Positions 10,001-17,639 of a stretch of DNA of 56,722 nucleotides are shown piece after piece (the first letter of the stretch is position 1; each line of letters starts with the position of its first letter). The position numbers and the translations under genes were made by a program. The DNA lies in NCBI RefSeq assembly GCF_004793475.1, contig NZ_SRYZ01000026.1, positions 1-56,722 of the forward strand. Direction: 5' to 3'. The stretch is from Bacteroides muris (ex Afrizal et al. 2022). GTDB lineage: Bacteria; Bacteroidota; Bacteroidia; Bacteroidales; Bacteroidaceae. A model generated the notes under the pieces. It was not told the origin of the DNA and searched no databases. It worked only from the letters and a program-made list of their open reading frames with translations.

Positions 10001-10456
10001 CTTGCTACCCTCTACAAGAACGTTGGCACCAATCAAAGGCTCGCCTTGCATATCTGTGACGATCCCCCTTATTTTTATATTCTGTTGAGTTGTATTATTG
10101 GAAGGCATTTCCGCTTTTGTCGGAACAGGGACTATGATGATATGTTTCCCTTCCGGTCTGTAAGTGAATCCGGTTCCTTTTAATATCGAGTCCAGAACAG
10201 AAGAAACTGTTTCTTTGGTGAAATTGACGGTTACCTTTTGTTTGACGTCCAGTTTCGTCTGATTATAAGCAATACTTAAATCTGTCTGGGCTTCAATACT
10301 TTCAAATACTTTTAATAGAGATTGGTTTTTCATAGATACCGTTATTTGCTGTTTTTGCCCGAAGGCTGTGTTATAAAAACATAAAGCAAATAACAATATA
10401 TAAATTTTATGAATTTTTACGGGGTAATTCTTACCCGATAACTTATAAAGTTTCAT
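7010..10456 (-). CDS. SusC/RagA-family TonB-dependent receptor with STN signalling domain
   Basis: 1148 residues. After the signal peptide (to about 34) comes a secretin/TonB short N-terminal (STN) domain at about 38-110, then a carboxypeptidase-D-like beta domain (about 128-205, GIVTDMQGEPLIGANVLVEG). The TonB box region MEEVVVIGFGTQKK, the plug and a long outer-membrane barrel ending in aromatic-terminated NVTF follow. It imports oligosaccharides with SusD. The STN domain marks it as a transducer that contacts a FecR-type anti-sigma factor in the inner membrane; such a gene and its ECF sigma lie just upstream, although fecR is broken here. A 116-nt gap separates it from fecR; I find no perfect promoter consensus there. 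Confidence 0.95.
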   Translation of the reverse strand: MKLYKLSGKNYPVKIHKIYILLFALCFYNTAFGQKQQITVSMKNQSLLKVFESIEAQTDLSIAYNQTKLDVKQKVTVNFTKETVSSVLDSILKGTGFTYRPEGKHIIIVPVPTKAEMPSNNTTQQNIKIRGIVTDMQGEPLIGANVLVEGSKQATITNFNGEFSLEVPANGKLRITYIGYTTQEVPVKNQTSFNIQLQEDTQIMEEVVVIGFGTQKKVNMTGAVGAVNVKESLGDRPITNVSAALQGVVPGLKIESATGAPGDNMTYNIRGTTSINGGEPLVLVNNVPMDINMIDPQDIETVSILKDAASAAIYGARAAFGVILITTKQGKKDMAPKFNYNNNFSFSKALELPQKASPLESVLAYKEMGWANDTYVDGKNITQWESYIRDYQSDPSKYPNGYIFDDKGNLFLMRENDMFADMMEEFGFMQNHSFSVSGGSERTNYRLSLGYTGEDGILITDKDKFDRINMSSFLSVDVNKWLTTQLDIRYANSTQNKVEQGGRNGVWGSAMALPSYHNILPYEQDGVVYPAETSATYVRYGEPRVIKKNDLRTLGRVIISPLKGLKITGEYTFNRTTEYNRMYINKYRYIGFNFTGVLNNVENSSYALTQGTTNYNAINVFANYDFSIGKHDIAIMGGYNQEESHKESQWSQRTDVLLENLPSLSGSTGTASVSDSFDEYAIRGLFYRVNYAYAGKYMLETNGRYDGTSRFPKKNRFGFFPSFSAGWRISEEPFMEKTRDILSNLKLRASWGSIGNQIILKPNNTPDNYPYIPSMAPYLTEWLVDGQKATTLAVPVMVSNNFSWEKVYTLDFGVDFGFFNNRLNGTFDWYRRDTKGMLAPGMDFPWVIGATAAKQNAADLKTYGWELELNWRDRINKDWSYRIGFNLYDSQSEITKYNNETNLLGDNIYRKGMKMGEIWGYVTDRFYTVDDFNEDGTLKAGIPKPQGAGKVYPGDILYKNFDDDTETIWSGRGTADNPGDQRIIGNSTPRFHYGITAGISWKGFDLSIFLRGVGKRDYWRTDQIAWPTGNWGSLFKETLDFWTPENTNAHFPRVYANDAVNTSYNRWKQTKYLADASYLKLQNITLSYTLPKTWSQRIYFDEMKVFFSGENLYTWDHLPEGLETDMLQKGIWEYPFMRKFSLGINVTF

Positions 10457-10572
10457 ACTTTTGTGAGTTAATCATTAATACTAATTTAAGTGTATGCTAC
10501 AAATTGAATCAAGTAATTTTGATTGATTTAGGGGAGTTGGTATCCGCGAAGTACCGGCTTCCTTTTTTTTGC

Positions 10573-11577
10573 CTATCTGCCTCCTTTCTTGTTTTGAGGT
10601 GAATAAATTAAAAGCACGTTCTCGTCCTCTACTTTATAATCGATGCTTCCTATCGTTTTTGTTACAATATTCATGATATCTTTGATAGGAACTTTATGTT
10701 TGAATTTAATCGTATATACATCCGTAGTGGCTAGATGTGGAGGAACGATGATATGTATATTATATATTCTTTCTATTGTAGTGAAAATGTCTTTGAGAGT
10801 CATTCCGGCAAAGTTTAATTCACCTTTGGTCTAACCGGAGTATAAGGAAGCGTCAATGATTTTTTTATTGAATTCTCCGGTTGGATTCTCATATTCGAGT
10901 TGCTCATCGGGTGACAGAGTAATGATGTCCTCATCGTTCGATTTCTGAACAACAATTGAGCCTGATTCAAGAGTAGCGATTGTTTTTTTATCTTCCGGAT
11001 AGGCGTGTACGTTGAACTTGGTTCCCAAAACTTTAACTTTCAGATGGCTGGTCTTGACAATGAATGGATGTTGGCTATCTTTCTTTACATCGAAATTTGC
11101 TTCTCCCATCAGATATACGGAACGCATGTCATTAGCAAATTTCTGTGGATATATTAACAATGTCCCTGAATTGAGATGCGCTATGGAACCGTCGGGCAAA
11201 GTGATTTGCCTCTGTTCTCCCTTAGGCACAAAGTATTCTACCAATTCTACAGGTTTTTCGTCGGGTTGTATATACAAGTAAGCTATCCATATGGACAGCA
11301 GGGGGATGAGTAATGCTGCCGCTACTTGTCCCCATTTGCGCAACGTATAAGAAATGGCTGTTTTTTGTGAATGCGGCAACTTCTTGCGGAAATTCTGATA
11401 AGAGCATATGGTGCTTGCATCGGTTTTGAATTCTTGTTCTTCCCATACCTGCATCATTGCTTCTTCCTTCTCGTCCTGTTCTGCGGAGTCAATGAGCCAT
11501 CTCCACATCTTTTCCTTAAGTTCGGGACTGAACTTGTCGGAAATAAAATTTTTAATTATTTTATAGGTATTCGACAT
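10573..11577 (-). pseudogene. FecR-family anti-sigma factor, interrupted by an in-frame amber codon
   Basis: The start at 11577 (MSNTYKIIKNFISDKF) gives a normal FecR layout: cytoplasmic N-terminal anti-sigma region, one membrane segment (VAAALLIPLLSIWIAYLYI), and the periplasmic FecR domain (PKGEQRQITLPDGSIAHLNSGT). A TAG at 10831-10833 stops translation after 248 residues. The same frame continues without other defects to 10573 and encodes the missing C-terminal DUF4974 domain (LKDIFTTIERIYNIHIIV). The context YSG-stop-TKGELNF fits a Trp in the family pattern Y(T/S)GW..G.L.F, so TGG to TAG is the simplest change. Read through, it would be about 333 residues, the usual family length. Loss of the C-terminal domain should uncouple it from the SusC STN domain. 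A sequencing error or a phase-variable or suppressed stop is possible. Confidence 0.85.
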
Positions 11578-11656
11578 ATTAATGTTTTTATGGTGATGGT
11601 TTCTTATATAAGATACGTAACTGGTCAACTACGCACGGTCTGAATTCATATTTTTT

Positions 11657-12220
11657 TTAGAAAAATAGAATAAAGGCAATAAATAGCACTTTCCGTATGT
11701 CTGTGAGGGCTTGTGAAAGATGGTTCTCGACAGTCCGTTTATTGATGCCTAACGTTTGGGCTATTTCATCGCTGCTCATTCCTGATTCCCGGCTCATCTT
11801 ATATATTTTCTTCCGTTGCGGAGGCATTTTTTCCACAACCATTGCTACCAGTAGTTCGAGTTCCCTAAGTTGTATCTTGTCGTCAGTTTCGTTGTTTTCC
11901 GGTGTGGAAACAACCTTTTCGGCTTGTTTTTGCTGGTAGTTTTTGAATAGTAACGCACGTTCGATATGCCGGTATGCCGCATTTTTGCAGACACGGAAAA
12001 GATAAGATTTGAAGTTGTTGATTGTATTGAGGGATGAGCGGTTGCCCCATAGCATTAGAAATATATCCTGCGATATATCTTCCGCTTCTTCCGGTGATTG
12101 TAATAATCCGGTGATAAATCCTTTGACTTGTGGGTAATAGTGCAGGAAGAAAATTTCAAAAGCCTTTTCGTTTCCTTTACTGATAGCCTCTAAAAGTTGT
12201 TTTTCATTAAAAGGTTGCAT
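11657..12220 (-). CDS. ECF-type RNA polymerase sigma factor
   Basis: 187 residues. Region 2 is at about 10-80, with the pattern AEDISQDIFLMLWGNR and a following YLFRVCKNAAYRH segment. Region 4 at about 125-180 holds the helix-turn-helix, with IYKMSRESGMSSDEIAQTLGINKRTVENHLSQAL. It would direct RNA polymerase to the susC promoter when released by FecR. It lies first in the leftward locus, 79 nt upstream of fecR. Its promoter region is abutted by an IS982-type element 41 bases before the start codon, which may alter expression. Confidence 0.93.
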   Translation of the reverse strand: MQPFNEKQLLEAISKGNEKAFEIFFLHYYPQVKGFITGLLQSPEEAEDISQDIFLMLWGNRSSLNTINNFKSYLFRVCKNAAYRHIERALLFKNYQQKQAEKVVSTPENNETDDKIQLRELELLVAMVVEKMPPQRKKIYKMSRESGMSSDEIAQTLGINKRTVENHLSQALTDIRKVLFIAFILFF

Positions 12221-12253
12221 GCAGTTGAGATTGGGTGAATACTATCAATTGTG

Positions 12254-12261
12254 CAAAAATA
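12254..12261 (-). promoter_or_regulatory. -7 box of the ECF sigma promoter at an IS junction
   Basis: On the minus strand TATTTTTG matches TAnnTTTG. Its first T is the terminal base of the IS element at 12261, so any native -33 element has been displaced to beyond 13167. No good TTTG occurs at the normal distance inside the IS end. Confidence 0.5.
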
Positions 12262-12282
12262 ACCCGTTGGCGGAATTAAATT
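12261..12282. repeat. Left terminal inverted repeat of the IS982-type element
   Basis: 22 bases that are the exact reverse complement of 13146-13167. Pairing fails at the next base on both sides, which fixes the element boundaries. Confidence 0.85.
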
Positions 12283-12339
12283 GATAAAAGATTTATGTAT
12301 AAAAAATTGTGCATATTGTTGATATTTGGTAAATTAAAG

Positions 12340-13152
12340 GTGACCAAACTTTTAATAGACAAATATCGTATGCACAACCTATATGCAATATTCGCAAAAT
12401 TTCTGAACATATGCAAGCAAGTAGCCGTTAATTAAGTCAGTGAATCAGGGAATGTGCCAAGAAGAGGAGTAGTTTCCAGATTCTCAGACATTGAAATAGT
12501 GGCATTGAATATGGCGTCAGAAGCTGTTGGTATTGACAGTGAGTCATTGTTGTTTGCACAGTTACAAGAATATAAGATTGAAATTCCCAATCTTATATCC
12601 CGCAGACAATACACGATACAATGACAGACGTAAAATCACTTCATCCCTCTGCAATACAATCCGGGAAAGAATGGCCGCGGAAATGGATGGAGGCGAAAAT
12701 TGTTTCTGCATTGACTCGAAGCCGATAGAGGTATGTCGTTTTTTCCGTTCCAAGCGTTGCGGTATGGGGAAGAAGGATTTTGAGAAAGCACCGGGGTAGG
12801 ATACTGTGCGTCATAAGGAGCGTATTATTGCGGATATAAATTCCATGCATTCTGTGGATTAAGTGGAGTCATCCATTCCTTTGACCTCACCAAGGCAAGT
12901 GTACATGACATTCATTATCTGAAGGATGTGAAGGTGGACTATAGTAATCCGGTTTTTGCAAAAGCTAGAAAAAGAATTGAAATCCTATTTTCGCAGTTGT
13001 GTGACCGGTTTATGATTATAAGGAATTATGCGAAAGATACAGACGGATTGTTTACCCGGATTGTCGGGAAGATTAGCGCACTTACAATCCTGCAATATAT
13101 TAACTGTAAAAATGGAAGCCCCATTGGCAGAGTCAAATATGTGCTAATTTAA
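12340..13152 (+). pseudogene. IS982-family DDE transposase, degenerate
   Basis: A GTG at 12340 opens MTKLLIDKYRMHNLYAIF, but a TAA follows after about 30 codons. The same frame resumes (GIDSESLLFAQLQEYKIEIP) and stops at the tga after ISRRQY. A shifted frame then carries NDRRKITSSLCNTIRERM and CFCIDSKPIEVCRF up to another stop. A third segment reads KFHAFCGLSGVIHSFDLTK, and the last reads KARKRIEILFSQLCDRFMI and ALTILQYI to the end. The segment expected between VDYSN and the KARKR region, which carries the second catalytic Asp, is missing. There are multiple stops, at least two frame changes and one internal deletion, so it is inactive. Confidence 0.85.
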
Positions 13153-13167
13153 TTCCGCCAACGGGTT
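13146..13167. repeat. Right terminal inverted repeat of the IS982-type element
   Basis: Exact reverse complement of 12261-12282; it overlaps the last codons of the transposase pseudogene. Confidence 0.85.
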
Positions 13168-13267
13168 TTGATATATATTATACTGATATTGGGTCGGGAA
13201 TATAGCGCAGGCATACCTTTTAAAGATAGAGAAGAACACGAATGACTGCATGGATTTTTGTTTTTAA

Positions 13268-13702
13268 CTAAGCATTCCGGTTGGCTTCTGCTGCACAGTC
13301 CGGACAAATGCCTTTCAGTACATAGTTGATGCTGTTCAGCGTAAATCCTTGAGGCAGTTTCACCACCGGAGTGGGGCTGTTGGTGAAGCAGAAGGTTTTG
13401 TTGCATTTCTCGCAATGGAAATGGGTGTGCAGGTCGCTTACGGCGCAAGAGCAACTGTCGCTGCACACGGCATACTTGAAGGAGCCCGTCCCGTCATCTA
13501 TACTGTGTATCAGATGATGGGAGAGGAATAGGGTAAGGGTACGGAAGATGGTGGATTTGTCTACCGTATCCAGCATGGTTTCAAGGTCGAGCAATGAGAC
13601 GGAACAGCCTGCCTGCATCATGGTGCGCAATATCAGGATGCGGATAGCGGTGGGTTGTATTTCTCTTTTTGCCAATAGGTCCAAATATTTCTTTTCTTCC
13701 AT
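13268..13702 (-). CDS. Fur-family metal-responsive transcriptional repressor
   Basis: 144 residues. The N-terminal winged helix has the pattern PTAIRILILRTMM and the recognition segment DKSTIFRTLTLFLSHHLI. The C-terminal half has the metal motif HTHFHCEKC (H92-C100) and a structural zinc site of two CxxC pairs, C97/C100 and C133/C136. It follows the P-type ATPase gene by 5 nt in the same operon, so it is likely to sense Zn, Cd or a related metal and to control its own operon. A dyad TGCAAC-TTG-GTTGCA in the promoter is the best operator candidate. Zur-like is an inference; the exact metal is not readable from sequence. Confidence 0.88.
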   Translation of the reverse strand: MEEKKYLDLLAKREIQPTAIRILILRTMMQAGCSVSLLDLETMLDTVDKSTIFRTLTLFLSHHLIHSIDDGTGSFKYAVCSDSCSCAVSDLHTHFHCEKCNKTFCFTNSPTPVVKLPQGFTLNSINYVLKGICPDCAAEANRNA

Positions 13703-13707
13703 TTTTT

Positions 13708-15648
13708 CTATTTAATAAGTTTCTGTATGCGTATGGCGTTCACTATCGCAATGAGGGCGACGCCTACGTCGGCAAAGACAGCTTCCCAAAGTGTGGCGAT
13801 TCCACCGGCACCGAGGATGAGGACAAGCAGCTTCACTCCGAAAGCCAGCGAGATGTTCTGCCAGACAATCCGGCGGGTTTGCTTGCCTGCACGAATGGCG
13901 GTGGCCACTCTCGAAGGCTGGTCTGTCTGTATCACTACATCGGCGGTTTCGATGGCGGCATCGCTGCCAAGTCCGCCCATGGCAATGCCCACATGGCTAA
14001 GAGCAAGAACTGGGGCATCATTGATGCCGTCGCCCACAAAGGCTATCCGGTTGGCAGGGTTGTTGCGAAGTGCTTCGATGTGCTTCACTTTTCCGTCCGG
14101 CAGCAGGTCTCCGTATGCCTGGGTGATGCCTAGCTTTTCTGCAAAGTTAGTAACAATGGCTTGTTTGTCTCCCGATAATATCTGAATATTATTGATATTT
14201 AAAGCTTTTAATTCTTTGACAGCGTTGACGGCGTCTTCTTTTAATGTATCTGATAATAACAGATAACCGACATATTTTGTTCCGATGGCGCAGACCACAA
14301 TCGTATCGACAATTGATGACAATTCATCAGGATATTCTATCCCGAATTTAGTCAGCAGGCGTGTGTTGCCTACCAGGACGCGCGTTCCATCCATAATGGT
14401 TTGCAGTCCGTGGCCGGCAATTTCCATAACGTCCGTTGTGGCAATCAGCTCTATATTTCTTTGTTTGGCATAGCTTGCGATGGCTTTGGCTACGGGGTGC
14501 GTACTGTTTCGCTCTGCCGAGGCGGCAAGCTGTATCAACTTCTCTTCCGTAATTCCCGGTTGTGTCTGGCAGGATTGTACATCGAAGGTGCCTTTGGTCA
14601 GCGTACCCGTCTTGTCGAATACCACCGTGTTGACTTGGGTGATGGCATCGAGGTAGTTGCCGCCTTTGAAGAGTACGCCAAGGCGGGAGGCGGCGCCGAT
14701 TCCTCCGAAGTAGCCTAACGGAATACTTACGACGAGGGCGCACGGGCAGGAGATAACTAGAAAGACCAATGCCCTATATAGCCAGTCATTGAGGATGAAC
14801 GAGAATTGTGTATTTGCCAGCGAATAGAAGAAGGGGAACAGTACAATTAACGTCGCCAGTCCGGTGACGGCGGGTGTGTAGATACGGGCAAACTTACGAA
14901 TGAAAAGTTCTGCCGGTGCTTTGCGCTCGGCAGCATTCTGCACCAGTTCCAATATGCGGGAAAGAGCACTTTTCTCGAAGGGTCTGGCGACTTGGATGCG
15001 TACGACCTTGTCGGTCGCAATCATTCCGGCAAGCACTTCTTCGTCCTGGCGGATGTTGCGGGGAACACTTTCTCCCGTCAGTGCGGAGGTGTTGAAGGCG
15101 GCAACTTCGTCCAGCATCGTTCCGTCTAGGGGGACGCGCTCTCCGGCTTTTACTTCGATGGTTTCGCCTACCTGTACGCGTTGGGGAGCTTCGACAAGCG
15201 TACTGCCGTTTCTGATGACCGTTGCCGTTTCGGGACGTACGTCGAGCAGGGCGCTGATGTTACGCTTGGCTTTGTCTACGGCTTTGTCCTGAAAGAGCTC
15301 TCCCAAGGAGTAGAAGAGCATGACGGCAACGCCTTCGGGATATTCGCCTATATAGAAGGCGCCGAGGGTGGCGATGGACATAAGGGTGAATTCGCTGAAC
15401 ACGTCCTTTTGCAGGATGCTTTCCCAGGCTTCCCTCATTACTGGGAGGCCTACGGGGAAGTAGGCGAGTAGGTACCATATCAAAGATACATATTCTCCCT
15501 TGAAGAAGGTAGCGTCAGTAGCATTCAGGATGATACCTCCGAAAAGTAATAGAGCGGAAAGGATGATTCTCCAATAATCTTTCAGCAGACTGTTTCTTTT
15601 TTCTTGTATTACTGTATGTTCATGTGTGCAGCAGCATTTGCAACTCAT
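13708..15648 (-). CDS. zntA: Heavy-metal-translocating P1B-type ATPase (Zn/Cd/Pb class)
   Basis: 646 residues. The start at 15648 is set by an AGGAGG seven bases upstream; the frame is open to 15714 but those residues are unlikely. The Cys/His-rich N-terminus (MSCKCCCTHEH) replaces the usual HMA domain. Key motifs: TGES 191-194, the CPC ion site 301-303, phosphorylated Asp345 in DKTGTLT, HP 384-385, and GDGIND 539-544. Asp627 in the last membrane pair (ADVGV) matches the Zn-selective Asp of ZntA-type pumps. It exports divalent soft metals from the cytoplasm. Co-transcribed with the Fur-family gene. Confidence 0.92.
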   Translation of the reverse strand: MSCKCCCTHEHTVIQEKRNSLLKDYWRIILSALLLFGGIILNATDATFFKGEYVSLIWYLLAYFPVGLPVMREAWESILQKDVFSEFTLMSIATLGAFYIGEYPEGVAVMLFYSLGELFQDKAVDKAKRNISALLDVRPETATVIRNGSTLVEAPQRVQVGETIEVKAGERVPLDGTMLDEVAAFNTSALTGESVPRNIRQDEEVLAGMIATDKVVRIQVARPFEKSALSRILELVQNAAERKAPAELFIRKFARIYTPAVTGLATLIVLFPFFYSLANTQFSFILNDWLYRALVFLVISCPCALVVSIPLGYFGGIGAASRLGVLFKGGNYLDAITQVNTVVFDKTGTLTKGTFDVQSCQTQPGITEEKLIQLAASAERNSTHPVAKAIASYAKQRNIELIATTDVMEIAGHGLQTIMDGTRVLVGNTRLLTKFGIEYPDELSSIVDTIVVCAIGTKYVGYLLLSDTLKEDAVNAVKELKALNINNIQILSGDKQAIVTNFAEKLGITQAYGDLLPDGKVKHIEALRNNPANRIAFVGDGINDAPVLALSHVGIAMGGLGSDAAIETADVVIQTDQPSRVATAIRAGKQTRRIVWQNISLAFGVKLLVLILGAGGIATLWEAVFADVGVALIAIVNAIRIQKLIK

Positions 15649-15655
15649 TTTGTTT

Positions 15656-15661
15656 CCTCCT
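15656..15661 (-). promoter_or_regulatory. Strong Shine-Dalgarno of the metal ATPase gene
   Basis: AGGAGG on the minus strand, 7 nt before the ATG at 15648. It decides the start codon. Strong SD sites are uncommon in this window. Confidence 0.8.
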
Positions 15662-15678
15662 GTTTTAATTTTCTGTTG

Positions 15679-15713
15679 CAAAGGTAGCGTAAAGGGGATG
15701 CAACTTGGTTGCA
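15679..15713 (-). promoter_or_regulatory. Promoter and candidate Fur-family operator of the zntA operon
   Basis: The minus strand has TACCTTTG at 15679-15686, an exact TAnnTTTG. Upstream, at 15699-15713, lies the perfect dyad TGCAAC-TTG-GTTGCA, placed where RNA polymerase would bind. A further GTTGCA half-site overlaps the -7 box. The arrangement fits repression by the Fur-family product of the same operon. Confidence 0.6.
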
Positions 15714-15864
15714 AAATGAAAATGGTCAGTCTGCTGAATGTCTTGGCTTTTAGCTATCCGGCTGTTGGCTTGGATTACTCGGTTGCATGGATTTTTGCAG
15801 ATTTCTTTTTGAAACCTGAATTCATTTATGTTTATCGGCAGATACTTTGCACAAGAAAATGGTG

Positions 15865-15872
15865 TATATTTG
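15865..15872 (+). promoter_or_regulatory. Promoter -7 box of dinB
   Basis: TATATTTG matches TAnnTTTG. A TTTG lies at 15846-15849, closer than the usual 19-21 bases. Transcription from here would exclude the ATG at 15847, supporting the start at 15889. Confidence 0.5.
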
Positions 15873-15888
15873 CACCGGGAGTTGGAAG

Positions 15889-16998
15889 ATGATGAACGAG
15901 CGTAAAATCATACATATTGATATGGATGCGTTCTACGCCTCTGTAGAACAGCGCGATAATCCTGTACTGCGGGGCAAGCCCATAGCTGTGGGTTACGCAG
16001 AGGAGCGGGGAGTGGTGGCGGCAGCCAGTTACGAGGCACGTCGTTTCGGGGTGCGTTCTGCCATGTCGTCGCTGAAGGCAAAGCGGCTGTGTCCCCAACT
16101 AATCTTTATTCCGGGACGGATGGAAGTCTACAAATCCGTTTCCTGTCAGATACACGAAATTTTCCATGAATATACGGATATCATCGAGCCCATCTCGCTG
16201 GACGAAGCTTTTCTGGATGTGACGGAGAACAAGCCGTGCATTCCGTTGGCTGTGGACATTGCGAAGGAGATAAAGCAGAAGGTGCGGGAGAGATTGAATC
16301 TGGTGGCTTCAGCCGGCATATCCTATAATAAGTTTCTTGCCAAGATAGCCTCGGACTACCGCAAGCCGGACGGGCTTTGTACCATCCATCCTGCTCAGGC
16401 ATTGGACTTTGTTGCCCGGCTGCCCATTGAAAGCTTTTGGGGAGTGGGACCGGTAACGGCAAAGAAGATGCACTCTTTGGGGATTCACAATGGGGAGCAG
16501 CTGCGCATGCAGTCTTTGGAGATGCTGACGCGCGAGTTTGGCAAAGTGGGGACAATCTATTATGATTTTGCCCGTGGCATCGATTCCCGTCCGGTAGAGG
16601 CTGTCCGCATTCGCAAGTCTGTGGGGTGTGAACATACTTTAGAGAAGGACATCAGTAAGCGTTCATCCGTCATTATAGAGTTGTACCATATTGTTGTAGA
16701 GTTGGTGAACAGGCTGGAACATATCGGTTTTCATGGGAATACGTTGACGCTGAAGATAAAGTTTCATGATTTCAGTCAGATAACTCGTAGCATTACTCAA
16801 GGAAGAGGGCTGATGTCTATTGATGTCATTTTGCCTTTATCCAAACAGTTGTTGCAGGAAGTTGATTATGAGCACCGTCCCATTCGTTTGATAGGGATTT
16901 CCGTTTCCAATCCCCGTGAAGAGAGTGAGGAAAAAGGTGTCTGGGAACAGCTTAGTTTCGAGTTTAGTGACTGGGAGGTGAATCATTGGAAGAAATAA
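15889..16998 (+). CDS. dinB: DNA polymerase IV (Y-family translesion polymerase)
   Basis: 369 residues from the ATG at 15889; the next codon, 15892, is also ATG and equally possible. The upstream ATG at 15847 would precede the promoter. Palm-domain motifs are HIDMDAFYASVEQRD near the start and ISLDEAFLDVTE with the catalytic Asp-Glu pair. A helix-hairpin-helix region (FWGVGPVTAKKMHSLGI) and a little-finger domain follow. It copies past damaged bases with low fidelity. It is a single gene, divergent from the zntA operon. The C-terminus (QLSFEFSDW) may be a clamp-binding segment, a weak inference. Confidence 0.94.
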   Translation: MMNERKIIHIDMDAFYASVEQRDNPVLRGKPIAVGYAEERGVVAAASYEARRFGVRSAMSSLKAKRLCPQLIFIPGRMEVYKSVSCQIHEIFHEYTDIIEPISLDEAFLDVTENKPCIPLAVDIAKEIKQKVRERLNLVASAGISYNKFLAKIASDYRKPDGLCTIHPAQALDFVARLPIESFWGVGPVTAKKMHSLGIHNGEQLRMQSLEMLTREFGKVGTIYYDFARGIDSRPVEAVRIRKSVGCEHTLEKDISKRSSVIIELYHIVVELVNRLEHIGFHGNTLTLKIKFHDFSQITRSITQGRGLMSIDVILPLSKQLLQEVDYEHRPIRLIGISVSNPREESEEKGVWEQLSFEFSDWEVNHWKK

Positions 16999-17001
16999 TC
17001 G

Positions 17002-17009
17002 TATATTTG
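17002..17009 (+). promoter_or_regulatory. Promoter -7 box before the YccF gene
   Basis: TATATTTG, an exact TAnnTTTG, starts just after the dinB stop and lies 67 bases before the YccF start. No good -33 TTTG is seen. Confidence 0.45.
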
Positions 17010-17076
17010 CATTACATTGTCTATTAGTAGGAGAATTAATCTGGAGTTAGAATAACTCCTTAAACAGATAGGGCGT

Positions 17077-17451
17077 ATGGGCTGTTTTATGAATATTTTA
17101 TGGCTATTGTTTGGAGGTATTCTCACGGCAGTGGAGTATCTCATAGCTAGTTTGTTGATGATGATAACCATCATCGGCATTCCTTTCGGCATGCAAACCC
17201 TGAAGATGGCTGCACTTGCTTTGTGGCCTTTCGGCAAGGAGGTGCGTAGTGGTGAGCGCTCCGGTGGTTGTCTTTATGTGCTGATGAATATTCTTTGGAT
17301 ATTTTTGGGTGGCATTTGGATCAGTCTTTCTCATTTGGGGTTTGGGCTGTTGCTGTGCATTACTATTATCGGTATTCCGTTTGGCTTGCAGCATTTTAAA
17401 CTGGCCGGATTGGCATTGACTCCTTTTGGGAAGGATATTGTAGAGGCTTGA
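17077..17451 (+). CDS. YccF-domain inner-membrane protein
   Basis: 124 residues made of two copies of a membrane hairpin: NILWLLFGGILTAVEYL then ITIIGIPFGMQTLKMAALALWPFG, and NILWIFLGGIWISLSHL then ITIIGIPFGLQHFKLAGLALTPFG. This internal duplication and the IIGIPFG motif define the YccF family. Function is unknown; it is an integral membrane protein with no catalytic residues evident. The frame starts at an ATG followed by a second in-frame Met (MGCFMNILW), so the start could be four codons later. A large hairpin region follows the gene. Confidence 0.85.
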   Translation: MGCFMNILWLLFGGILTAVEYLIASLLMMITIIGIPFGMQTLKMAALALWPFGKEVRSGERSGGCLYVLMNILWIFLGGIWISLSHLGFGLLLCITIIGIPFGLQHFKLAGLALTPFGKDIVEA

Positions 17452-17506
17452 ATGATTCAAATGCTGGAGCCGGAGAGTGTTCTGGGGCTTTACTTCCTGT
17501 AAAGAA

Positions 17507-17606
17507 AAGGGGGTGTCAAAACACCAAAAATATGAAAATCACCCCTGTCACAGATATCTGTAGCAAGGGTGATTTTGTTAAAAAGAGGGTTTTGATACAC
17601 CCCCTT
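17507..17606. repeat. Large nested hairpin with TGTCAAAA arms
   Basis: The outer arms 17507-17522 (AAGGGGGTGTCAAAAC) and 17589-17606 pair except for a 2-nt bulge. Inner arms 17535-17544 and 17567-17576 (AAAATCACCC / GGGTGATTTT) are perfect. The centre, 17550-17561, is the palindrome ACAGATATCTGT. It may be a bidirectional terminator or a mobile miniature repeat; other copies of the TGTCAAAA arm type occur at 43530-43671 and 56669-56702. Confidence 0.65.
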
Positions 17607-17639
17607 CATTCATTGTATTTAAAGGTATTTTTTACATGG

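Larger units (their letters stand above)
12261..13167 (+). mobile_element. Decayed IS982-family insertion sequence, 907 bp
   Basis: It is bounded by perfect 22-bp terminal inverted repeats (12261-12282 and 13146-13167) starting AACCCGTTGGCGGAATTA. Inside is a transposase pseudogene. The length is somewhat short for the family (about 1 kb), in keeping with an internal deletion. I see no clear target-site duplication: the left flank reads CAAAAAT and the right flank TTGATAT. It could only be moved in trans. Confidence 0.85.

Noticed and set aside
12562..12850. Several small ORFs within the IS982 remnant on the minus strand
   Set aside because: They are antisense shadows of the transposase pseudogene.
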